A stretch of DNA of 64,000 nucleotides from Trichosporon coremiiforme (lineage: Eukaryota > Basidiomycota > Tremellomycetes > Trichosporonales > Trichosporonaceae). The stretch lies in the NCBI GenBank assembly GCA_039545355.1, contig BCJJ01000009.1, positions 1,405,757-1,469,756 on the forward strand. Direction: 5' to 3'. The notes beneath the pieces were generated by a model. The model did no database searches, was not told the origin of the DNA, and worked only from the letters and a program-made list of their open reading frames with translations. Both the position numbers and the translations under genes were made by a program. How positions within the stretch are numbered: the stretch's first letter is position 1; each line of letters opens with the position of its first letter. This document shows, piece by piece, positions 56,006 through 64,000 of the stretch.

Positions 56006-56383
56006 CCGCACCAACGCAGCGAGCTGGCCGTGTAGCGAATCGCTAATGTCGAGGCGGCCGACACCTCGATCCGGCCAACGGCGAGTCGCACCACAAGAAC
56101 GCAATCAGCATGTACCTTTCCCCCTTCATCTTCAACTCGACTTTGTGATATTAGACATTCGCTTCCTGCACTGCGCACTTCGCACACAACCACTTTGTAC
56201 ATCGTTCCTCCAACAAGCATGTTAGCATTGCCCCTTCGTCTCTCTGCTTCTCGCTGCCAATCTTAGACTGCACATTGGGTACATTTTCTAAAACTGCTGA
56301 ACTATCTACACTAAGAACTGATGAGTGAATGGCGCTTGGGTGGATACAGGTACGGTCACTGGCTTAAGCCCGTGCCCGCCATC
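56006..56383. other. Convergent 3' region
   Basis: 378 bases between two converging stops. AT-rich for this window near 56150-56320, fitting polyadenylation signals. Nothing else seen. Confidence 0.5.
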
Positions 56384-57844
56384 TTAGACCTTGGCCGCCT
56401 TGTTGCTACCAGCGACGTCCTCGGCCTTGCGCTTCTCGGCACCGAGCGGCTCAATGTCGAGCTTGGGGCCCTTGGGCACGATGCGCCTCGGGTTGATCTG
56501 GGTGTGCGAGTAGAAGTAGTGCTCGCGGATGTCTGTAGTGTCAGCTTTGCCTCTCCTTTTGCAAGCTGTCGATCCCCAATGTCCCCCTGTGATCGCTGGG
56601 ATCGTAGCGATCGGAGTCGCGGTGATCGTCACGATCGCAGGCGCAGGGGCAGGGGATGTGGGCACCTGAGTCAAACTCACGGTCAAAGTGCGTCGTGTCC
56701 TTGAAAGCGGGGTAGTTCCAGTACAGGTTCTTGAGCCAGCGGTTGAGGGCGGGGTAGTCGTGGCGGATCAGGCCCCAGTTGGTCTTGAAGTGGACATAGT
56801 ACACGGGGTCGAAGCGGACAATGGTGGTGTAGAGGCGGACGTCGGCCTCGGTCAGCTGGCCGCCGACGAGGAATTCGCGCCCGTCGCTCAGGATCTCCTC
56901 GACCCGATCGAGCGACTTGATGAGGTTCTCGACCGCGTCGTCATATGCGCCCTGCGTTGTCGCAAAGCCGCACTTGTACACGCCGTTGTTGATGCCGTCG
57001 TAGACCCACTCGTTGAGCGCGTCAATCTCACCCCGCAGAGACTCGGGGTACAGGTCCAGCTCCCTCTCCTTGGATCCCTCGGGGAGGAAAGAGTTGAAGG
57101 CGCTGTTAAAGTCGCGGATGATCTCGGACGACTCGTTCGACACAATCGTCTCCGTCTGCTTGTCCCAGACGATCGGGACCGTGAAGCGAGCACTGTAGTC
57201 GGGCTCCGCCTTCTTGTACAGCTCGGACAGGTGCGTCTTGCCGTACAGCTTGTCGGCGGTCGCGCCAGGGAAGGTCTTGTTCGAGTGCTCGCTCCAGGGC
57301 GCAGGCTCCTTGGCCGCGTCCTCGGGCGTCTCGAAGTGCCAGCCGCCGTCGAGGAGGTGCGGGTGGACAACGGAGAAGTCTGATGTCAGCTGGAATCCCC
57401 ATCCCGTTAGCTTGTCGCCCGTCACTACATAGAGTGACATAATCGACGGCACTTACCGAAGAAGTCGTCGAGACCCTTCAGCTTGCGCACGATGAGCGTG
57501 CGGTGCGCCCACGGGCAAGCGTACGAGACATAGAGGTGGTAGCGGCCCTTCTCAGCGGGGAACTTGCCGTCGGGCTCGATGTGATCGCGGAAGGATGAGA
57601 CCTGGCGCTTGAACGAGCCATCCTTGGAAGCCCAGTCGGTGAGACCCATTTTGTTACTAGTTGATGAGAGAGTGCGGATGGATTGAGTGAGGGAAGAGAT
57701 GGGGGCGACGGAAGGTCGGGCGGTAGTGTTGGTGTTGTTGGCGTGGGTGGTGAAGTTGCGAGCGGCGCAGAGAGTCGGATGCGCGATACGGGGCAGGAAG
57801 TTTGAGGTGGTTGTTGCGAAAGAGCGAACAGTTGTTGACAGCAT
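56384..57844 (-). CDS. ECM4: S-glutathionyl-hydroquinone reductase (omega-like GST, Ecm4/Gto type)
   Basis: Reduces glutathionyl-hydroquinones using glutathione via one cysteine. Exons 57844-57457, 57379-56681 and 56532-56384 join in frame, 411 aa. CPWAHR with C110 is the catalytic motif; DFSVVHPHLLDGGWHF, VPIVWDKQTETIVSNESSEI and the C-terminal-domain FLVGGQLTEADVRLYTTIVR are family blocks, and the tail has HTQINPRRIVPKGP. A 65-residue N-terminal extension rich in Ser/Thr/Arg and lacking acids precedes M66 (MGLTDWAS), where cytosolic homologues start. So mitochondrial and cytosolic forms could come from two starts. Confidence 0.92.
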
Positions 57845-58384
57845 GAGGATGGGGAGTGGGAATCGCGACCGCTGTGTCTTATATCGCGGTCATGGATGGT
57901 GGCCGTGTTCGGCTCCTGGGGCTGGGTGCGGGGCTCTGCTTCTCTGGGCGGCATTGGGCGGGTGATCAACCCTCATGTCGCCGAGTGCCGAGGCCCTCAA
58001 CCAACAGGCCAACGACAACCAGGGGTGCGGTATGGGATTGCTGACACATGATCGGCCAGTTTCCGGATCGGAGTGACGTCACGCCCGAAATTTAGAGGTC
58101 CCATAAAGACCGCGCTGGAGAGGCTTAGCTCATGTGTCCCAGACATCCATCAGACGTTGCGGCCTGTATCTGGTCAGCGTTGACACACGATCGCGAAGGG
58201 GTTGTCAGCAGTGAGTTGTTTCATTTGCCGGGCAAGGTACACACGCACATGCATGGGAGTCAACTGAGTCAACTGTTAGCTGTAGCTTGCCTTTTGAGAG
58301 CGAGCTTGGGCGCTCGATCTGACTGATGTCTACGCGTCATACGCGTCTTCGGCGGCTGAGAGTGAGTCACGCACTAACACAATC
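57845..58384. other. Intergenic, promoter of the reductase
   Basis: A TATATC-type sequence lies at about 57880 (minus orientation, about 35 bases from the ATG). TGACGTCA, a perfect CRE/AP-1-like palindrome, lies at 58075-58082, about 230 bases upstream of the reductase ATG; bZIP stress factors bind such sites in fungi. No exon supported. Confidence 0.45.
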
Positions 58385-59462
58385 TCACTCAAAGTAGTAG
58401 ACGCCCAGAGCTTTCTCGAAGCACTCCTCAATTGTCGAAATGTTGGCAGGCGTATCGGGCGCCAGAGGATGAGGGTGGCCAGACCCATTGACCATGACGG
58501 GCTGCGAGAACGCCCAGAGGAACACGGCGGGAATGCCTGCGATCTGCTGCACGCTGAAAGCGGTGCCGCACATCGATCCTCTGCCTCGTCTCCCACTGGT
58601 CCATCCAGATCTTGGCGGCAAAGTACGCTCCGAGCCCTCGCGCTACTGCCAACAGCTGCCTCGCGGAACAGGCGACGGTAATCTGCGCACCCATCGGCTC
58701 CCTGCGTCTTGAGCACCGGCTCGGAAGACTCCTTCAGGTTGTCGTTGTCCAGCTCATCTGCGAGCATAACTGCGCGTGCGATGGCGACGTCCTCGGTGGC
58801 GTCGAGCCATCCATTGGGCCAGCCCTGGGGTGGCTTATCGGTACCTCGTCGCCAGCGATCAAGTTAAGCATAAGGGAGATGGCCAACTCAGAGCCGTGCG
58901 CGCAGTCACCCAGGTTCAGAGTCTCCGTTCTCGGGGTCTGCAAAGTCATAGCTGGCCCGCCAGTTTGATACGAGATAACAGAGAGCTAATGGACGGGCTA
59001 ACCCAAATGCACTCACAAGTAGCTCATGATATCTTTGTCCACGAAGGAGGCGACACGGTCATTCGTGATGATGCAGTACACGTGTTCGGGAATCTCAGGC
59101 CAGCTAGTTGCCGTCTGGTCGTACGGCGGCCCTGCTTGTTCAATGCGTGCTTCAAGCTGCTCAATACGGACTTTTTTCAAGTCCTGCATGAGGAAGGTCG
59201 TTTCCCCGCTGGCTCCGGAACGCTCGCTGCCTGCATCAGTGCCATTTGCCCTGGGGGGCTGAGAGGGCCAACAAGTGCCTTGGACTTGGCCAAGCGGTTG
59301 GTCGCCGTCGGACAGATGCTCTGGAAGAGTTTTATCTTCCTCAGTGCCCTTTAACAGCTTCAGAAGGCATTCGGCCCTGATCCAGTTGAGGTTATCGTGA
59401 AGGTACTGCCTGACACCGTCGGCGTCCATGCGTCGAGTGTCTTTCTCATAAGGGCTGAACAT
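58385..59462 (-). pseudogene. Hypothetical gene with repeated frame jumps
   Basis: Exon 59462-59017 (MFSPYEKDTRRMD, WIRAECLLKLLKGTEEDK, VYCIITNDRVASFVDKD) joins through a 65-base intron to 58951 (YDFADPENGDSEPG). From there the coding signal changes frame at a GGG (58911-58909), across a 20-base GT..AG stretch (58844-58825), at another GGG (58692-58690) and again near 58575. Segments between jumps are clearly protein-like: HGSELAISLMLNLIAGDE, GWPNGWLDATEDVAIARAV, LLAVARGLGAYFAAKIW, IAGIPAVFLWAFSQPVM, and a normal end FEKALGVYYFE. Either a decaying gene or indels in the assembly. No family recognised. Confidence 0.5.
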
Positions 59463-59669
59463 GGGAGGCAAGGCGGAGGAATTTAGAGTTAAGAGGATCT
59501 GTAGTGAAGAGAGGGGAGGACGATGGACTGTCAACAAGGAATCGGCGGGCGCCGCATGCTCGGTTGAGTCAACTTGCCCGCAGTAGGGGTGGCACTTCCT
59601 CCGCTGCAGGCGTGCGCAAGTGAGGCCTGCGCCCCCATGACGATGCTATCGTGATAGTCCCGAAAAAAG

Positions 59670-60920
59670 TCTCCAGCGCACAGCTCAGCTGATGGTGCTG
59701 GTCTCGATGCAACCGTATTCTGTTCACAGACGTTTCGCTACATTCGCGGTACTCAAGCGACCTCTTTCTCCATTTGTGCCAGTGAGCTTGCCCGTAGAGG
59801 AAGAACAGCTGACAGCCAGAGCGAAGTACAGTGTCGGCTACTGTCGTGCTGAGGAAAGCTGACGAACATTCGCCCAGTCTCGTGCTGGCGAGCTTGCCTG
59901 ATGTTTGTCCTGGGTACACAGTCACTCTACGGCAGCAGAGGTGAGCGAGATGTTCCAGCAATAGCTGACAGGCAGTCGCGCAATCTCTATAGCTGCCTAG
60001 AGGTGAATAGCTGTTCTCTCGCCAATCGCAGCTGACAGACTCCTCAGCTTTGTCAACTCAGCTGGTGAGCTCTTCGGATCGGTGAACAGCTGATATCAGA
60101 GACGCAGCTTAACGTTTGAGGTGAGCTTCCCAACGCTTGTAAACATAGCTGACGAACAGCTGACCCATTGCCGTGGGTGAGCTTCAGAGGCCCGCTGTCT
60201 AGCTGACAGACAGTTCTTCCCCAACACCACATACAGTACGGCCAGCTATGACTCGAGTTGTAGCTGACGGACAGCCCACCTTGCACGTAAGCTGAGCATC
60301 ACTCATAGCTGACGGACAGTGACCCCGTAGTGGTGAGCTTGTTGCTCGCTTGGCGAGCTGCCGACCAGTAGCTTGGCCAGTGAGCTTTGTAAAGCCATCT
60401 GCTGGCTTGACATAGCTGACAAACAGCCAAGCTCATAACCTCTACGCGCAAGCTTTGACTACGGCTTGCAGCTGCACCCAGCACTCAGCCTTGTACAAAA
60501 CACGGTCAGCTGCCAGGCCCCCTTTTCTAGCTTACAGACAGTGGCCTTCTGCGCGTAAGCTGAGACGCGTTTGCGCAGAGCTGACAACAGCAGCCCAGCG
60601 CTGGTGAGCTAAGTACGCTCGCGGTAAAGCTGACGACCAGCTAGGTCGAGTTTACTGGCGAGTTGCTGCGTCCTTCGTGGGAGCTGAGGAGCAGCGAGGA
60701 TAATAGCCCACGGCGTTCGTCAAGTTGACAAGCAGTCTCAAGTCTGCTGGTGAACTGGCAGCATGCCGTTGGTATAGCTGACACAGACAAACACAGGCTC
60801 CTCTTGGGTCCTCTTGGTCGACCGTGAGCTGATGTAATTCATCTGGGCTGACAAACAGCCCTCGACCGTGAATTCCCAGCGACGCAAGTGAGCTCCTCGA
60901 CGCTTACTCTGAGCTCACAG
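59670..60920. repeat. Degenerate ~55-base repeat array with intron-like signals
   Basis: At least 14 occurrences of AGCTGAC (or AGCTGAT) recur, for example at 59807, 59857, 59963, 60030, 60088, 60147, 60201, 60262, 60307, 60414, 60579, 60628 and 60775. Most spacings are 45-67 bases or near multiples of 53. Each is usually preceded 20-40 bases earlier by GTGAGCT or GTAAGCT and followed by an ACAG. Between the ACAG and the next GTGAGC lie often 12-17 bases. GTGAGCT can pair with AGCTGAC at six of seven positions, so each unit could form a hairpin. Confidence 0.75.
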
Positions 60921-61187
60921 CCAGACGCGATGTTCCATAGTCCGAATGGGAGACAAGTCGGAGACATGCAAAACCTATGCATACGGATTTCAAAGGCGGG
61001 TTACAACGGACAAAACAAGAAAGTATGGTTTGTTGGATTGGTGGGAACACTCTAGGAACAAGGGTTGCTGTGTGGGATTGTGATGGTGTTGTGTCGTCGT
61101 AGTTGTAGCTTGCATCGTCCTGGGCAAGCCCTGCTCGCATGGTTACAGTCGGTGAGGGAATGTTGTGCCCGCTCTGCTCGCCAGCTC

Positions 61188-63942
61188 TTAGCTCCGAATC
61201 GGCCTGAGACGCTCCCGCTCAGCTGTCGTGGGCTTCTCCTTCTGCTCCTTCCCCTCCTTCCTGCTGATAGCAGTCGCGATGGAAGACATGCCGCCGTGCG
61301 CGCGAATCTTGGACAGAATGTCGCGCGCATAGTTGAGTTTCTGCAGCGTCGACTCGACGCGTTTCCGGTCCTTCGGATCCGTTGGGAGGGGGCCCAGCAG
61401 GGCTTCGAGCGACCACGTGCGGAGCACGTAGTGCTTGTCGATGACCGACACGACGAGTCCGTCAGACGACAGGATGAGCTTGGTGTGGTCGTAGAAGTTG
61501 AACTGGAGCAGGCCGTTTGAGAGCCGGAACAGAATCACGTGCTTCATCCGCAGGTACTTCTCGACGAAGACCATGCCCTTCGTTCGCTCGCTGTCGACCC
61601 AGTTGTAGGGGTAGTCGCCCAGGAGCTTGTTCAGGATGTAGTTCTCGAACTGGTTCAGGAGGTACACCTTTGTCTTGAGGTCGGACGGCGTGCCGTCGAT
61701 ACCGTAGTTGCGCCGTGTCTGCAGCGCCTTGTCCTCGGGTGAGTACGCAATGTAGTCGACATGCGTCTTGCCCGGCGACAGGACGAGAGACGATGTGTCG
61801 TTGAAGTGCACGGACACGGTGCCGTCGCTCATCGCGAAGCCCATGCCGTACTTGGTGCAGTAGTCGAGCCAGCTCACGACGAACACGCGCGGCGCGGGCG
61901 GTGCCAGCTCGATGTGTGGCGTGCGGAACCCGCCGTTCTTCGCCGCCTCGAAGGCTGTCGCCAGGTTCGCCTCAAACTGGTCGTACACATTCTTCTGCTT
62001 GCCGGACTTGAGAGAGTTGGCCCCCGAGCTGCCAGAGCCCGAAGACGCGGCCGACCGGTGCTGCGGCACATGCGCCTCGCCGAGAGCGCGTCGCGGTGAT
62101 GTCCGCTGCTCACGGTCCCAGTATCGTGGCCGCTCACGCTCCTTCCCACTGCTGCGCGCCGGCGCGCCGCGCTCCTCGTCGCTTCCCTTGTCCGACAGCT
62201 TCATGCCCGCCATCTGGCTAACGATACGCGCCTTCTGCACAGCGAGGTCGCGGTCCCTGCCGTCGTACGCCTTGCCGTAGTTGTCGACCTCGACGCCCTC
62301 GTCCTCCTCCTCGTCCTCCTCGGCAAGACCCTCCATAGAAGCCCGCTTTTGCACACCTCTGCGGACGGGAGAAAGCGTCGCCTGCGCACCAGCGGCGGTA
62401 AGCTTGCGCAGCAGTGACGGCTCCTTGATCGCGGTAGGGGCGGTGACGAGGGGTTGGCGCGCACTGTTGAGCAGCGCGCTGATCGGTGAGTCGGGCTTGA
62501 CGGCGTTGTTGAAGTCGCGCTCCTGGGCGGCAATCGAGGTCGCGAGCTGCGACGATGGCTTGCCTGGCGGCGTCGTGCTGAGCGGGCTGGCACCGTCGCC
62601 GATCGCGCGTCGCCGCACAGCATCGAAGTTGCGTCGGCTCTGCGTCGGGCTCATGTTCGTGTGATCCGGCGCGTTGTCGTTTGCGCTGACGGGGATGTAC
62701 GATGGGAACGGTCCGTCCTGGAACCACGGATGCTGGAGGATCTCGGAGAGCGTCGGGCGCTGCTCCGGGTTGCTGTTCAGGATCTTCATGATGAGGTCCA
62801 TCGCCGGTCCGCTGATCTCCTTGTCGGGCGGGAACTCGTACCGATTCTCACGGATGCGGCGATAGATAGCCTTAACGTCCTTGGTCTGGAACGGCGGCTT
62901 GCCAATCAGTAACGTGTAGAGGATGACGCCGACAGACCACACATCGACCTCGAAGCTGTGTCCATTTGTCGTGTCGAACAGCACTTCGGGCGCAATATAG
63001 TTGGGTGTTCCACAGATCGTCTTCTTTCTCTCGCCCGGGTTCTCGATCAGCGCCGCGAGACCAAAGTCACCGACCTTGATGTTCATGTCCGCGTCGAGGA
63101 AGAGGTTGCCGAGCTTGAGATCTCGGTGGATCACATTGTTGTCGTGCATGTACTGGCACGCGCCAATGAGCTGCGTCAGGTAGAAGCGCGCTTCCGGCTC
63201 GGTGTAGCGCTTGCGTCGGCGGAGCAGGTCCATGAGCGAGCCATGAGCGCACAGCTCCAGAATCATGTACACGTTCTCGTCGTCCTCGAAGCAGTCATCG
63301 AACCGGACGATGTTCGGGTGCTGCAGCATCTGATGCAGCTTGATCTCGGCCCAAAGCTTCGTCTTGTTCTTCTTCGTCTTGATCTGGCTCTTGCTCACGA
63401 CCTTGACCGCACGCCGGCGTGCGCGCTCGTCGAGCACCTCGTACACTCGCGCGAAGCCTCCCTGCACGTGTCAGCGGCCGTCACGGGATGGAGTGAATTG
63501 GCGTGACGGTGGGATCGGCGGTCTCCGGGCCGTCCTACGACCGGCGAGGACAGTGCCGTTGCCGCGATAGAGCCCGCAAGCATCGTGCATGCACTTAGGA
63601 GCCTGCCTTGATCTCTCCGCCATGTCCAGATGCACGCAAGACGTCAAGATCGAGCGCCGACCGAGTGGAAAGCTTTCGGGCCGTGGGAACGAGATGGCTC
63701 GTGCCCCGTTGTTTACGTCCTTTCGCTTGGCTGTGCACTGGCGTCGTGCTTGTACTCACTTCTCCCAAGAATCCTGTCCTGGTGTATACCGTTCCTCGTC
63801 CTTCATCTCGGATCTGCAGCGGAGGCGGGGGCAGGTTCTTCTTGTCCTTCTTCGTCGGCGCCTCCTTCGGCCTCGGCTGAGGGTCCTTACGCCTCTGCGC
63901 GGCCTCGGCGTGCGCTAAAGCGGCAGCTTCAGCGGCGCCCAT
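61188..63942 (-). CDS. CDC5: Polo-like protein kinase (818 aa)
   Basis: Mitotic Ser/Thr kinase acting at spindle poles, in mitotic exit and cytokinesis. Exons 63942-63760 and 63461-61188 join in phase 0 inside the glycine loop, giving GFLGEGGFARVYEV. K81 (AVKVV), HRDLKLGN with D175, DFG with D193, and the activation loop KKTICGTPNY with T209 are intact. After the kinase domain comes a Ser/Arg-rich linker (about residues 325-540), an acidic patch, then two polo boxes: WLDYCTKYGMGFAMSDG and HVILFRLSNGLLQFNFYDH, which bind phospho-targets. Full length for the family; the basic Ala/Lys-rich N-terminus is family-typical for fungi. Confidence 0.96.
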
Positions 63943-64000
63943 TGCGGTGGTGGTGCGGAGGGGTGAGTGGAAGGGGGTTGAACAATGGAGGGTGGCTGCA

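Noticed and set aside
59670..60920. CRISPR array
   Set aside because: Units are degenerate, spacing irregular and the host is a eukaryote; repeat identity is far too low.
1..64000. Transposons or viral insertions
   Set aside because: No reverse transcriptase, transposase, integrase or long terminal repeat signature was recognised on either strand.

Overview
The window is nuclear DNA of a basidiomycete fungus. Nearly every conserved gene is cut by short GT-AG introns (mostly 35 to 90 bases) with a CTRAC-type branch site close to the acceptor. Coding GC is high, which creates long antisense shadow frames. The conserved proteins (calcipressin, polo kinase with two polo boxes, Trf4-type poly(A) polymerase, ribosomal protein L3, TFIIIC tau131) are fungal. 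GC, intron style and an F-box-like protein resembling the large expanded families of Trichosporonales suggest a Tremellomycete of that order; this is inference.

Layout. 0-4.4 kb, minus strand: the 5' exon of a nicotinamidase running off the left edge, then acetyl-CoA synthetase. 4.4-8.9 kb is mostly gene-poor. 8.9-13.2 kb holds four small genes without recognised domains; two of them share a strongly conserved bipartite element about 180-210 bases upstream. 13.5-14.6 kb has two initiator tRNA-Met genes and one tRNA-Gln, all with introns. 14.8-21 kb: F-box-like protein, two secreted phospholipase A2 copies (the second broken), a disordered nuclear-type protein and a secreted ricin-B-fold lectin. 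21-24.4 kb is a gene desert. 24.4-29 kb: calcipressin and a cation/Ca2+ exchanger, so two calcium-linked genes side by side. 30.2-37.8 kb: a multi-CxxC zinc-ribbon protein, ribosomal protein L3, and TFIIIC tau131 divergent from L3. 41-46.2 kb: a 1002-residue disordered protein and a WW-domain Gly/Met-rich protein. 46.6-48.7 kb: tRNA-Gly, a third initiator tRNA-Met and a third phospholipase A2. 49-58 kb: a mitochondrial alpha/beta hydrolase, Cys-rich hypothetical frames, Trf4/5, a disordered protein and a glutathionyl-hydroquinone reductase. 58.4-61 kb: a gene whose coding signal jumps frame repeatedly, then an array of roughly 55-base repeats that mimic intron signals. 61.2-63.9 kb: polo-like kinase.

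There is no operon logic; shared regulation is most plausible at divergent promoters (L3/tau131; Trf4/disordered protein; two small genes at 11.5-11.9 kb). Exon joins were worked out by hand from reading frame and splice signals, so starts and small exons need transcript support. Several loci (10.4, 17.7, 31.3 and 58.6-58.9 kb) carry frame breaks that are either real decay or small assembly indels.
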